Positions 41,895-52,011 of a stretch of 64,000 nucleotides of DNA are shown here, one piece after another (positions within the stretch are counted from its first letter, which is position 1; each line of letters opens with the position of its first letter). The position numbers and the translations under genes were made by a program. Source of the stretch: Strigamia acuminata. Its lineage: Eukaryota; Arthropoda; Chilopoda; Geophilomorpha; Linotaeniidae. The stretch lies in the NCBI GenBank assembly GCA_949358305.1, contig OX442314.1, positions 59,653,369 through 59,717,368 of the forward strand, written 5' to 3'. Under the pieces are notes generated by a model. That model did not search any database, was not told where the DNA came from, and saw only the letters and a program-made list of their open reading frames with translations.

Positions 41895-44800
41895 TTATGG
41901 CGGATCCTCTTCCTGTTCACAATCATTATACCGAATATTGTTCTCGGCATAATAATTTATACAAATCTCACGTGATTCCGCACTGAATTTGTCCACTCGG
42001 GCGTGTATATCGTCCAGATCCACCCGGGAAATAAAACTGGCGCCGCAACCATCTCCAACAGCACTCAGCGCTTCTAGTGGGTCCGGAACATCCTCCGAGT
42101 CCTTCGCGTCTTCATCCGGGTCGCGATACCAATGTCGGAGGTCCACGATGTGGTAAGGTTGTGTAACACTTCCGTCCTCCTTCATCAGCAGCACGGTATT
42201 CGGTCCGATGATCCGGTGGATGATGTAAATCCCTTCTGTACGCTGCTGGAAACCTGCTGAGACCTGCTTGTCCGCCGACGACAAGATCCTGCTCCTCAGC
42301 GTGACCCAGTCGCCAGGCTTGAAGTCGTGGGGCCGCCGTTTCCGATCGTACCATCGCTTATGTCGCAGGTTCGCTATCTCCAAGTTCTTCCGCGCCTCGG
42401 CTCCGACGCGTAGCATGTAACGATGTAAATACCTCGCCTCATCCGGCGGGAGAGGATCCCCGTCGTCGGTGTCGCTGTCGAGGTCGCCTGGATAACGCGC
42501 TTCCTGTCCAACGATCATCATATACGGTGAGAACTTCAGCGATGTTTGATAGCTGGCGTTAATGGCCAAAATGAAGTAGCCAATATGACGGTCCCAATTC
42601 ACATGCTCGTCGATGTATGCGAGAATGCAGGTCTTCAGTGACTGGTTCAGGCGCTCCGCCAAATTCCCTTGCGGATGATACACAGATATGTACTTATTTA
42701 CAATGCCCATTCCCGCACAGTGCGCTTGAAAACGCGCAGAACGAAAAGTAGGCGCATTGTCACTAATTAAAGTCTTTGGGAAGGCCCAACGTTGCACAAA
42801 TGCCTCAATTTGCGCAATTGTAGTCGGCACATCCGCTGTTTCAGTAAGCCGAACGTCAACCCATCTGCTAGCTGCGTCCACCATCACGAACGCGTAGCAA
42901 TTGCCTCGGCTAGACTTCAACTTCTTCCCAAAATAATCGACGTAAATGGTTCTGAAACGACGGCGTGGTTTTGCCGTTTCCATTTCTCCCATCGGCAAAC
43001 GTCGTTCAACTTTCGCTCTCTGGCATGGCCCACATACTTTAATCCACTCAGCCACATCTCGCTTCATTCCTGGCCAAAAAACACGCGTTTTCAAACGCAT
43101 CAAGGTCTTTTCTATTCCAAGGTGGCCAGAAGTTGGCGGGAAGTGTAAACAATGGAAATAATTCCGCCTCAATGGCTCCGGCAGGTAAATACGACGCGAT
43201 TGAGCGCGCTGGCCAATTGTTACTGGCGGATACCTGCACAGAAGTCCATGATACAAAGCCATGTCAACAGATTGCTTTTTAACTTTCTCGGCCTCGTCCT
43301 CGTCAGGCGGCAAATGCCCAGTATCCAGATACATTATAATACCCTTCGCCCAACCATCAGCCAACTGAACTTCCCTCATTCTTTTCTGAGTTGGCAAAAG
43401 CTCGTAAGCCGGATGCTCAGCCGGTCGATCCTCATCCAAATCTTCGGATTCGTATGGCGAGACTTGGTCGTCCACCAAAGGTTGTTGAGTCTGCCTCGAA
43501 CGCGTATTTGGTCGCGTCGGCAAAGGTGGCACCGTAGTCCGATATTCGTCGGAACTATGGTCACTCAAAAATCGCTCGCTACCAGATTTTCCTCTATTCG
43601 AAACTGGTGACGCTGGTGAAGACGAATGCTCACTTCTTGCAGGTGACACAATTTTTTTGGGTCTTCCAACTTTACGTTTTTGTTTTGGTGGCCGTCCTCT
43701 TTTCCTTTTAGGCACAGGATCAGAAGGAACCACTTTGACCTTACAAGGCCTTCCAACACGCCTTTTTGGCGGCAAGGCAGCTGGAGGCGTAATTACACCG
43801 GAGAGCTGGTGTGCACCGAACACGGCATTTTCCATGTCGGCCGGCACACTACCCCCCCTCAAGGGGCCGGGGGGTTCGGGGGGTCGGGTATTTAAATCCC
43901 CAAACAACTCAAGCGGTTCCAACTCCTCAAATTCACGTTTCCTTTGAAGAATACGCGATTTCTTCCGAAGTTTGGCCGCGTTAACGATCTTTGAGCCAGA
44001 TGGTTTAGGCACGAAATGCTCGTCAAGCTCCACCATCTCAATGGTCGGCCAACTCGCGAAATCGTCAAAGAACGCACAATACGTCGCATCATCAACGAGC
44101 GGACAATCGTCATCGCCAATTTCAATGGCTGGATCTACAGGAGCTCTGCTCAACGCATCAGCGACACGATTGCTAGTGCCACTGCAATGCAGAAACGTAA
44201 ATCGAAAGTCTGACATCGACAGAATCCATCGAGCCAATCTGCCCTTTGGTTCGCGTTGAGCAAAAAGCCATTTTAAACACTTGTGATCGCTCTCAAGGTA
44301 AAAATCCATAAGTTCTAAGTAACTGCGGAAACGCTTAACTGCCCAAACAGCAGCTAGACACTCGATTTCCGTAACATTATAATTCTTTTCCGCACTATTT
44401 AAAGCGCGCGAAGCAAATGCAATTGGCACACGAATGCCGTTATTATCCAATTGCATCAACGCAGCACCCAAGCCTGAGTAGCTCGCGCCTGTCTGCAGAA
44501 TATACGGCTTCGACCAGTCAGGAAACCTCCGCTGCAAAGTTGACGTCGCAACTTGGTCCCGCAGATACTCGAACGCTGCTTGACAGCCATCCGTCCAATT
44601 CCATGGCGCGTTCTTCTTCATCAAGGGCCTGAAAACTTCACAAGTCTTCGAGTACCCCGGAAAAAACGAAGAATAGTACCCAATCATGCCCTTAAAGCGC
44701 TGCAACTCTTTTACGTTAGTTGGCGCGGGAAATAACTGGATCGCGCTGGTCTTTTTCGGATTAGGACGAATCTTTCCTTCTTCAACAATATGACCCAACA

Positions 44801-46703
44801 CTTCAAGGCTACGCTTACACAACTCTGTCTTGCCGGCATTCATCGTGAATCCTGCCGCGTCAAGAAGTGTCAAAACTTGCTTCAGATGTTCTACATGTTC
44901 TTCAAATGTTTTACTAAAGACAATAATGTCGTCGATGTAAACAAAGACGCATTTGTACAAAAATTCCGCAAGCGTAAGATTCATAGCGCGTTGCAGTGTT
45001 GCAGGGCCATTTATTGGTCCAAAAGGCATGCGGACATACTCGTAGAGTCCGCGATGCGTGATAAAAGCGAGAAAACGTTCATCTCCTGGCCTAACGCCGA
45101 TCTGATGAAACGCTTCACGTCCATCTATTATGGAAAACCACTTAGCCCCGCCCAAATATGAAAAGATGTTATCAATATCTGGGAGGGGATACACGTCAGG
45201 CATCGTTTGCGCATTGATAGGGCGAAAGTCCATGGCGCACCTCCATCTGCCATCCTTCTTGGGGACGACGACAGGGGCCACGGCACAATCACTCTTCGAG
45301 CGACGAATAATTCCCTGCGCCAGCTTTTGATCGATGTACTGATCAATGATAGCTTTTTTAGCAGGGTTTACCGGCCTAACAGGCACGTGTATTGGCCTAA
45401 AGTCAGGTTTGAGATCAACCTCAAAAAGAGTGTTATTGCACAACCCAATTTCTTCTCTAAAGATGTTCGAAACGGGTTTTAACGCGTCAATCAAATGAGT
45501 GATGCGTTTTGGTGATAGTTGATTTGATAACTGCCCATAAATCCAGTCCAACTTAGTCGGATCAGGACAAGGCAGATATTCAACAAAATTGGTCGTAGGA
45601 GAAAACTGTCCACCAGTGGAACCAACTTTCCCTTCCACATCCGAAATAACTGAATCGGGAGGAACTGACGGAACGGACGACTCCGCAGACTGCGACAATC
45701 TCTTCCGAGCCCTGCGCACCCGTTTAGAACGTCGGAGCTGGCTAAAACACATGGGCCTCCGGTAGACACGTGTCGTATCGCGGAATTTAGTTCTGCGCGA
45801 CTTTTCGCGTCGCGGAGGTGACCAAAGAAATGTCCAACTCCTATTTTCCGCGGTCTTACGCGAAACCACCACCTTAACTCTGAATGGCGCATCGTCATGC
45901 GGTAACTCAAAAGTTTCGGCGGGCAATGTGCGATGATTCAACAAAACACAATTTACATCACTAATCGGGGCAGGAACTGCCATCTTAGGGGCGGCGGGGA
46001 TTAGTGGCAACAAAAGTACCGGATCGGAGGCCAGCGCCTGTCTCATAGTCATGAAACTACGCCGCTCCTCCGAACCTCTTATGAACCAGCAATTAAGTCC
46101 ATGGTCCGTACATAACCCAACCGCTCGACAGAAATCTCGTCCGAGCAGCAAGTCCGCTGATGAGTCCTCTATTACCAAGCACACAAAAGAGATCAGAGTT
46201 TGAGGTGCACGCACGGTTATTTCCACGCTTCCCAAAACCTCAACTAATTGATTATTGGCAACGCGAATGGTCTCGTGCAACACAACCATCTCCACCCCCA
46301 TCTTCTCATGCAGCTTTTCATACAGATCTTGCGCCATGATGCAGGTCTGAGCACCAGAGTCAAATTGCGCAATAAATTGGATGTCATTCCAGACGATCTT
46401 CACGTATTGGGAATCACGTCGTACTCTTTCTCCAATCCCGATCTCAATTTTTGGCTCCTCGGACACATCTTTCTCTTTAGGAGAAATCATCACGAATGAA
46501 GTCAACTTCGGAAGTATTGGATCAGTATTAGGCGCGGTCAACACAGATTTTGGTGGCAACACGCGCTCCACTTCCGGTGGTTCCGACACAGCTTTAGGTG
46601 TTAAACCTACTTCTTCTTTGGGTCCACCACTTTGGCGTCGGACTTCAGTGGGGGCCCTCTCTCGTTTCCCGGAACGACCCAGGGTTTGTAACAGTGCGGG
46701 CAT
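41895..46703 (-). CDS. Gypsy pol: protease, RT, RNase H, AT-hooks, integrase (1602 aa)
   Basis: Protease has DSGA at 115-118. RT is at about 430-640: first Asp in FSIIDGREAFHQI (527), YIDD at 589-592. RNase H is at about 733-853, with Glu in TEIECLAA and Asp in ESDHKCL, but Gly739 (codon 44487-44489) where the first catalytic Asp is expected. A ~300-residue insert follows, with three AT-hooks at 980-1017 (RRVGRP, RKRGRP, RKVGRP) in a Pro/Ser-rich linker. The integrase has a zinc domain (H...H at ~1184-1194, C1224/C1227) and Asp1256, Asp1315, Glu1350 (D-35-E). The ATG at 46703 lies inside gag; translation probably comes by -1 frameshift from gag, so the first ~28 residues shown may not be made. 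Confidence 0.92.
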   Translation of the reverse strand: MPALLQTLGRSGKRERAPTEVRRQSGGPKEEVGLTPKAVSEPPEVERVLPPKSVLTAPNTDPILPKLTSFVMISPKEKDVSEEPKIEIGIGERVRRDSQYVKIVWNDIQFIAQFDSGAQTCIMAQDLYEKLHEKMGVEMVVLHETIRVANNQLVEVLGSVEITVRAPQTLISFVCLVIEDSSADLLLGRDFCRAVGLCTDHGLNCWFIRGSEERRSFMTMRQALASDPVLLLPLIPAAPKMAVPAPISDVNCVLLNHRTLPAETFELPHDDAPFRVKVVVSRKTAENRSWTFLWSPPRREKSRRTKFRDTTRVYRRPMCFSQLRRSKRVRRARKRLSQSAESSVPSVPPDSVISDVEGKVGSTGGQFSPTTNFVEYLPCPDPTKLDWIYGQLSNQLSPKRITHLIDALKPVSNIFREEIGLCNNTLFEVDLKPDFRPIHVPVRPVNPAKKAIIDQYIDQKLAQGIIRRSKSDCAVAPVVVPKKDGRWRCAMDFRPINAQTMPDVYPLPDIDNIFSYLGGAKWFSIIDGREAFHQIGVRPGDERFLAFITHRGLYEYVRMPFGPINGPATLQRAMNLTLAEFLYKCVFVYIDDIIVFSKTFEEHVEHLKQVLTLLDAAGFTMNAGKTELCKRSLEVLGHIVEEGKIRPNPKKTSAIQLFPAPTNVKELQRFKGMIGYYSSFFPGYSKTCEVFRPLMKKNAPWNWTDGCQAAFEYLRDQVATSTLQRRFPDWSKPYILQTGASYSGLGAALMQLDNNGIRVPIAFASRALNSAEKNYNVTEIECLAAVWAVKRFRSYLELMDFYLESDHKCLKWLFAQREPKGRLARWILSMSDFRFTFLHCSGTSNRVADALSRAPVDPAIEIGDDDCPLVDDATYCAFFDDFASWPTIEMVELDEHFVPKPSGSKIVNAAKLRKKSRILQRKREFEELEPLELFGDLNTRPPEPPGPLRGGSVPADMENAVFGAHQLSGVITPPAALPPKRRVGRPCKVKVVPSDPVPKRKRGRPPKQKRKVGRPKKIVSPARSEHSSSPASPVSNRGKSGSERFLSDHSSDEYRTTVPPLPTRPNTRSRQTQQPLVDDQVSPYESEDLDEDRPAEHPAYELLPTQKRMREVQLADGWAKGIIMYLDTGHLPPDEDEAEKVKKQSVDMALYHGLLCRYPPVTIGQRAQSRRIYLPEPLRRNYFHCLHFPPTSGHLGIEKTLMRLKTRVFWPGMKRDVAEWIKVCGPCQRAKVERRLPMGEMETAKPRRRFRTIYVDYFGKKLKSSRGNCYAFVMVDAASRWVDVRLTETADVPTTIAQIEAFVQRWAFPKTLISDNAPTFRSARFQAHCAGMGIVNKYISVYHPQGNLAERLNQSLKTCILAYIDEHVNWDRHIGYFILAINASYQTSLKFSPYMMIVGQEARYPGDLDSDTDDGDPLPPDEARYLHRYMLRVGAEARKNLEIANLRHKRWYDRKRRPHDFKPGDWVTLRSRILSSADKQVSAGFQQRTEGIYIIHRIIGPNTVLLMKEDGSVTQPYHIVDLRHWYRDPDEDAKDSEDVPDPLEALSAVGDGCGASFISRVDLDDIHARVDKFSAESREICINYYAENNIRYNDCEQEEDPP
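43653..43766 (-). other. three AT-hook motifs within pol
   Basis: Residues 980-1017 carry three basic GRP cores (VGRPCK, RGRPPK, VGRPKK) spaced 10-20 residues apart. AT-hooks bind the minor groove of AT-rich DNA. Their place between RNase H and integrase suggests a chromatin-targeting role; inference. Confidence 0.75.
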
Positions 46704-48628
46704 AGCGGAGCGTTCAATTTAATGTCACGCATATACCACCGATCGCGCCTGTTTTTGGCCCACTCCGCTCCGGGCGGCAACTTAATGTCCTTAGGTGGGC
46801 CGGAGCCCTGAGCGAAGGAGTTATTTTGACTGCAGACATGAGGTTCTCCAGTCTCTACCGGTGGCTCTGTTCCAACAATAGGCGCAGTTTTCGTAGCCAT
46901 GATACTACGGACTGTCTGTGCCATTACGCTTTGATTGTCATCATCAAACATGCCACCTTCCTCTAATTCACCCAAGACTTCCATCACGGCCGCAACCTTA
47001 TTGCGCGTGAAAAAATGTCGAGTCGAGTTCTTAACTGCCTCAACCGGTTTCTTCACGGCGGCTTCTTGCTTTGTCTGAGCTGCATGCTGGGGAACCGGCA
47101 TTTGGCCTCGCTTAACCCCGTGCAGGTCGAAATCTTTTTTATGGAGAGATCGTAGTTGCAGCTCGCTATCTGCTTGCTGTCCCCTAACAATGGCTTGCGA
47201 CAAGGTTAACACGCCCATTTGACGCATGACTTCCGCAACGTCAGGTTGCAGTCGTCGTTGGGCTATATCCCATTTTTGACCGTCCCCAACTATCCCTGTT
47301 TTCTGTAGGAATCGGTTAGTCTCGCGCAAAAATTTCGCAGTTGGCTCCCCCATCGCCTGTCGCTTTTCCGCCAAATTGACAGTAGCTTCAGCGACGGTGA
47401 GAGAGAACGCGTCTTTAAACAGATGCACGAACTCATCCCAAAACTCAGGCTTCGGAAGCAAATCGATGTACCAGTCCAGAGCCTCGCCCTTTAAAGCTTG
47501 GGGCACATAATACTCAAGATACACCGACTCCGCCATTCCCGAAGTAAAGAAATGGGCTCGCAGTTGAGTTAGAAACAAATCCACTGCGTTATAGGCGCCC
47601 TTGCTAACATCGAACTCCGGTAACTTCCCCATTCTCATACTGGAAGATCGAGCAAACTGTTGTGGTTGCTGCTGCCATTGCTGTTGCGGTAATTGTCCTG
47701 TCTGTTGAAATACAGGTATTTGTGGAACAGCACCAGTCTGAAGCGGAACATTAGGCCTTGGCCGCTGCCCACTTTGAGAATTTCTCTCTCTTTCCAGCTG
47801 GCTCAACGGTATGGATGACGGTGCACCCACTACCGATGCCTTACTGCGAATTATTGATCGCATTATTTCGCTGTTAATTTGGATAACGGCTGGATCCACT
47901 TCACGAGACTGCACATGGATTCTCCCCTGCACACTGGGTGCTGCACGGGCCCCACCCAATATTATCTCACTTGGCGTTAGAATTACAGACGCATCTCCAG
48001 TGGAACGAGGTATAAATTGGGGAACCGTCTGCCCCGACACGCCCAGGAGGATATGAGGTTCCTGTGGCGGCGGAATTAACGGAATTCCAACCGCCAACGG
48101 CGGTCGTTGAGCAGCACAGTCCTCCACCACTTTCCTTACACGTTCGACCGTATCCTCGGCCCAACCATGCAATTGTGCACTTATGGCCCGATCCAGTCTT
48201 GCGGAAATTGCCACCTCCATATCATGGAGATAAGCCCTCAAACCAGGCACCTCTGGTGGCGCTTCTGATTCATTTCTTGTTGGAGCCGAAGCAATGTTTT
48301 GCAAACGCGCTGGTTCTTCCAACTCAGCTATAATGCTGGCCGGAGTCACTGTATGCACGCTTATCGGCCCCTCCAATGTGGGGTTTATATCTCTTTCCAT
48401 AGAGCTTGGCTGGTCAGTGGAATCTGTTGGTATTTCCTCCAACATTCCACGAAGAGCGCCCGGTCTTAAACCGCGTAATCTTTCAACTTCCTCACGTCGC
48501 TGTCTCTCCTCGCGTAAACGCACAGGATCCCAACGATCTATGAGGTCGGCAAACATCCCTCTCTTTTTCTCGGGAGTTTCTTCCTTATTCGCCATATTAG
48601 CGAGACAATAAGGGTAATAGCAGCTCAC
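46607..48628 (-). CDS. Gypsy gag (673 aa)
   Basis: Starts MSCYYPYCLANMANKEETPE; Met12 is an alternative start. A Gln-rich linker (QQQWQQQPQQF ~330) precedes a Gag capsid region (~355-500: VDLFLTQLRAHFF, ALKGEALDWYIDL, FKDAFSL). No CCHC knuckle; near the C-terminus a single CPHC pair precedes the stop. The last 97 nt overlap pol in the -1 frame. The leader between LTR and ATG is 180 nt. Confidence 0.88.
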   Translation of the reverse strand: MSCYYPYCLANMANKEETPEKKRGMFADLIDRWDPVRLREERQRREEVERLRGLRPGALRGMLEEIPTDSTDQPSSMERDINPTLEGPISVHTVTPASIIAELEEPARLQNIASAPTRNESEAPPEVPGLRAYLHDMEVAISARLDRAISAQLHGWAEDTVERVRKVVEDCAAQRPPLAVGIPLIPPPQEPHILLGVSGQTVPQFIPRSTGDASVILTPSEIILGGARAAPSVQGRIHVQSREVDPAVIQINSEIMRSIIRSKASVVGAPSSIPLSQLERERNSQSGQRPRPNVPLQTGAVPQIPVFQQTGQLPQQQWQQQPQQFARSSSMRMGKLPEFDVSKGAYNAVDLFLTQLRAHFFTSGMAESVYLEYYVPQALKGEALDWYIDLLPKPEFWDEFVHLFKDAFSLTVAEATVNLAEKRQAMGEPTAKFLRETNRFLQKTGIVGDGQKWDIAQRRLQPDVAEVMRQMGVLTLSQAIVRGQQADSELQLRSLHKKDFDLHGVKRGQMPVPQHAAQTKQEAAVKKPVEAVKNSTRHFFTRNKVAAVMEVLGELEEGGMFDDDNQSVMAQTVRSIMATKTAPIVGTEPPVETGEPHVCSQNNSFAQGSGPPKDIKLPPGAEWAKNRRDRWYMRDIKLNAPLCPHCYKPWVVPGNERGPPLKSDAKVVDPKKK
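46616..46622 (-). promoter_or_regulatory. candidate -1 ribosomal frameshift site CCCAAAG
   Basis: In the gag frame it reads C CCA AAG, the X XXY YYZ pattern, two codons (6 nt) before the gag stop at 46607-46609. A -1 slip there would enter the pol frame. Confidence 0.5.
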
Positions 48629-48788
48629 TGCAAATGATGCGCACCGTAATTAAACGATACGCGAGTACTATGAAGAGTTAGTTACTCTGAAACCTTCCTT
48701 TCGGCAAAATAGTCTCTAAAAAACGCCACTAATGCTTGTTAAATAGCAACTAGTTTATATGCGCTAGACTGAATAAACTCCAACAAGG

Positions 48789-48806
48789 TCCCGGGTTTCG
48801 GCACCA
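48789..48806 (-). other. primer-binding site, tRNA-Phe type
   Basis: Minus strand TGGTGCCGAAACCCGGGA, two bases inside the 5' LTR. It is complementary to the tRNA-Phe 3' end and identical to the BEL element's site at 52722-52739. Confidence 0.8.
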
Positions 48807-48808
48807 CG

Positions 48809-49800
48809 TGTCATGAACCGGTTGTTTCTGATCTTTGAAACCGCGTTTGAAAGACGCGCCAGTTACGATACAAGAGAGCCTGGTCCCGAATAAGGGCCCG
48901 GCAACGTTAAGCAGCCTGAAGGGTGGCGGCAAGCTTAACCCCCTATTCGATCATGTTACGAATTATTACCGAGTTTGTTGGAGCCTTAAAAGTGGAAGAA
49001 GTAATGCTCACGTGCGGACTTAACAACGCAAACGTGGCTTAGGCTAATCTGGCAGGGACCCCTAATGGCGGAGCGGCCAGACCGAGCAAGCGCGCACTAA
49101 TCGCGCGCAAAAGACGAAATAAACAACTCATTAGCTACTTGAATCTAACTTCTAGTCCAGAGGCACGTCAGCGGCATAAAACGTCGTGTAAACACAAAAG
49201 AACATCGAAAGGAAAGGAATCAAAGATGACACGCGGAATTTAGACACGCGATATGATAATGTAAATCCTCAAACACGCAGAGTTAACTTGCATGGAGTTA
49301 CCGCGAATTAACACAGGAAAAGTCGCCAAATGCACAACGGCCAGTTAAGGCACTTACGATAGCTCATGGTCTTACGCCTTCTGATCAGACTTGGCTGAAA
49401 CAGCTCAAAGGTGAACTTGGGCCAAATCCATCACAGAAAACGAGGGGAAAACCATGAGTCAAGCACGCGTAAGCCAATCAGGCGCGCTCGTGAATAATCA
49501 TCGCGATGAGTCAGTCGCGAGTGACTAAACATTTAAATCAGATAGGATAAACTAAACGAAATTAGGAGGGGTAACAGTAAGAATTACCTGACATAGACCA
49601 GTCTGATGTGACCAAATTGAGCCACACTAGACCAGGTCAAGGGATAAACATGAATAGGAAATGAAGGTAGGACAAAACTCAAATTATATTTAGGCTTAGG
49701 ATTTATTAAGAGTTTTAAACAATGGAACACACGGGATACGCGTAAACAGAACACAACAATTTGGTGAGGAATACAAGCGCGTAAATGCCGGGCCGTGACA
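48809..49800 (-). repeat. 5' LTR of the 12.6-kb Gypsy element
   Basis: 992 bp, partner of 37231-38222. Confidence 0.95.
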
Positions 49801-51420
49801 GGCTAGTATGCTTGGTTTTTTGAAAAAGCATACTTGTATACTTATTCTGGAAATTGACTGTAAAATTTTAAACAAAACTCCCTGTATAATTATAGAACCA
49901 CATGTAGAACTCAATCATGGCGTTGTTTGGCACCACCCTACAGACCGATTAACTGAACGATCGGTTTCATGTAAATCATCAGAGAGAGGGAAGAATCTCG
50001 AAATTATTCCAGATCTTGCCTCATTCCATCCTGCGAGCAATCTTACGCCGACTGCTGGACCGCCCAGTCCTGTACCATTTGAAGCTAGTGCTCCACCAAT
50101 TCCACCATTGCCAGTTCTTGCTCCAGTACAAGTTCATACTCGGCCCGGCCTCAACGCATTCGGAATCCGACCCAGTTTTACGGCTTTTCGAACAATTAGT
50201 TTGGTGGTTGTATTATGTGTTTACTTCATTTTGTTTATTGATCATCTTGATTTTATTTGTTAGAATGTCACCTCACAATGAAGGAGATTATGCTCTATTT
50301 CCTATATTTGCCTTTTTACAATGCTTACTCTTGTATCACTTTTTGTGACGCAGCATCTGCAGCGCCACCTGCTTGTTTCGAATATTAAACACTAGCGATT
50401 TTTGTCCCACATTTCATCAGTTTTTGTCCCACATTTCATCAGTTTTTGCCCCTCATTTTATGGAATTTTTGCCCCACATTACATCATCGTCCCGATGCTC
50501 AACCCGTCATAGATTTCTTACAAAAGCATTAAAAGATTATTTCACAATTTATTTAGTGGCGGAAGAAGAAATCACGTTCATACACTTTCCTCCCGGACTA
50601 GATGCTGCCGCTGAAGCTGCCGCTTAAACACTGGAGATTTACATATCTTCGTAACGGCCGCTCATCATTGAATTTGCTTTATTACACATTTATTCAAACT
50701 TAATGAAAACACATCAATTATCCACAAGAGAAATACGCCTCTTCGTCTCGGACGTCACATCAATTCCCAATTTTATTGGCCGCCTCTCCTGCCACATCAC
50801 CAAACCCACTAAAAAGCACCTCCAAAACTCGTTCATTCATTCACATTCAAAACAACACAACTTAATGTCGTCTTCGCGCAGCGAATGTGTTAAGGCAGTA
50901 AACTGGAATGTATTGTGTGAAAACTAGAGTTTTAAGTTAGAGAGGGGTCGGATAGCGACAGGAAAAAGTCAACATGTCAGGGTCCAGAACACCTCATGAG
51001 TATGACCCTTTGTGGTCTCCTCATTGCCGCATGTGTTGGAGACATCGCCCTCATACTCGGGAATTACATGACCGAGCCTTGATCTCCTTATTTCGCGATC
51101 CCGACGCATTCCAGCTATTCTGTTGTGAAATTTTAAGCTTGATTTAAAGATTTAAAACTTGCTTTTACTCGAAAAAGCGGCTAAAAACTCGCCCGCTTGA
51201 GCAAACATAAACTTGCGTTTTTATTCAAAGCTTTGCTTTGAAGCGAGCTTGTACTCACCCGCTCCGATCAAGTTCGATTTACCTGCTTCAACTTTTTTTT
51301 TCAATTTTTTTTCGTTCTTTGGAAAAATTATTTGGTTTTTTGTTCATTTCAAATTTTTTTTTCCATTCTTTTGTAACAATTTTGTTTTTTTGTCAATACT
51401 TTAACCAATAAGAAAAAAAA
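49801..51420. other. stretch between two LTR elements; only weak ORFs
   Basis: Contains a 151-codon frame at 49808-50263 (Pro-rich middle, hydrophobic end), an 84-codon frame at 50373-50627 over a small tandem repeat of TTTTTGTCCCACATTTCATC, and a 57-codon frame at 50974-51147 (MSGSRTPHEYDPLW, with Cys/His but no known spacing). None shows a known family; I do not call them as genes. Confidence 0.35.
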
Positions 51421-51490
51421 TCCAACTCTCTACCTCCTCGTGGTTTTTCCCGGATAAAACGAATAAAGAGCTCTGAGCTCTGGTCAATTT
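51421..51490 (-). repeat. dispersed repeat A, short inverted copy
   Basis: The minus strand carries CACGAGGAGGTAGAGAGTTG after GAGCTC-type sequence, matching the core of repeat A at 20200, 25140 and 61690. Confidence 0.6.
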
Positions 51491-51657
51491 TATTCAATAA
51501 TTCAATTTTAGTCAACGAGTGTTTTTTTTATACATTTAAAATTTCTTTTTCCATTCTTTTGGTACAATTATTTGGTTTTTTTTTGTTCATTTCAAATGTT
51601 TTTTTCATTCTTTTGGCACAATTATTTGGTTTTTTGTTCAACGATAAACGAAAAAAG

Positions 51658-52011
51658 ATGGAAAACGAGCTGCGTGCACAGATTGAACATCTAAGACAGA
51701 AGAAAGAAGCATTAAACCGAGAAGTAACAAATTTAGTGCGAGTATTATTTTGTCTCCAACGCCTCTCTCCACATCCAATAGTTAATTTAGAAAGACACGT
51801 GGGAACTTTAGAAGGACAACTGGTAGGATCAGTTTGGCAAGTGGTAACTTTAGAAGGCCAAGTGGGAACTTTAGAAGGACAACTCAGCTCGCAGCCCGCA
51901 GTCGTTCCTGCTGCCCGGCCCGTCAAAAAGAACGTTGCTTCGTTTCCTAGAGGTCGCTACAAGAGTGACCTTGTCCTACTCGTTTTCAGCTGTTTCGTTT
52001 CGTTGTTGTAG
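51658..52011 (+). CDS. 117-aa coiled-coil ORF with TLEGQ repeats
   Basis: Starts MENELRAQIEHLRQKKEALN (coiled coil), then three TLEGQ(L/V) repeats (VGTLEGQL, VTLEGQV, VGTLEGQL), an Ala/Pro linker, a basic KKN...PRGRYK patch and a hydrophobic tail DLVLLVFSCFVSLL at the stop, like a tail anchor. No known family. It could be a small gag-like ORF of an unidentified element or a short host gene. It ends 238 bp before the BEL insertion. Confidence 0.35.
   Translation: MENELRAQIEHLRQKKEALNREVTNLVRVLFCLQRLSPHPIVNLERHVGTLEGQLVGSVWQVVTLEGQVGTLEGQLSSQPAVVPAARPVKKNVASFPRGRYKSDLVLLVFSCFVSLL

Larger units (their letters stand above)
37231..49800 (-). mobile_element. 12.6-kb Ty3/Gypsy retrotransposon with an extra ORF
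   Basis: LTRs of 992 bp (37231-38222, 48809-49800; TGTCA...TGACA) and a 4-bp target duplication GGCT (37227-37230, 49801-49804). I noticed a single LTR difference (T at 37724, C at 49302), so insertion is very recent. Minus-strand order: LTR, tRNA-Phe primer site, gag, pol overlapping it in the -1 frame, 1.35-kb gap, ORF3, 0.5-kb gap, LTR. No envelope-like protein (no signal peptide or membrane span in ORF3). RNase H lacks its first catalytic Asp. Confidence 0.95.
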
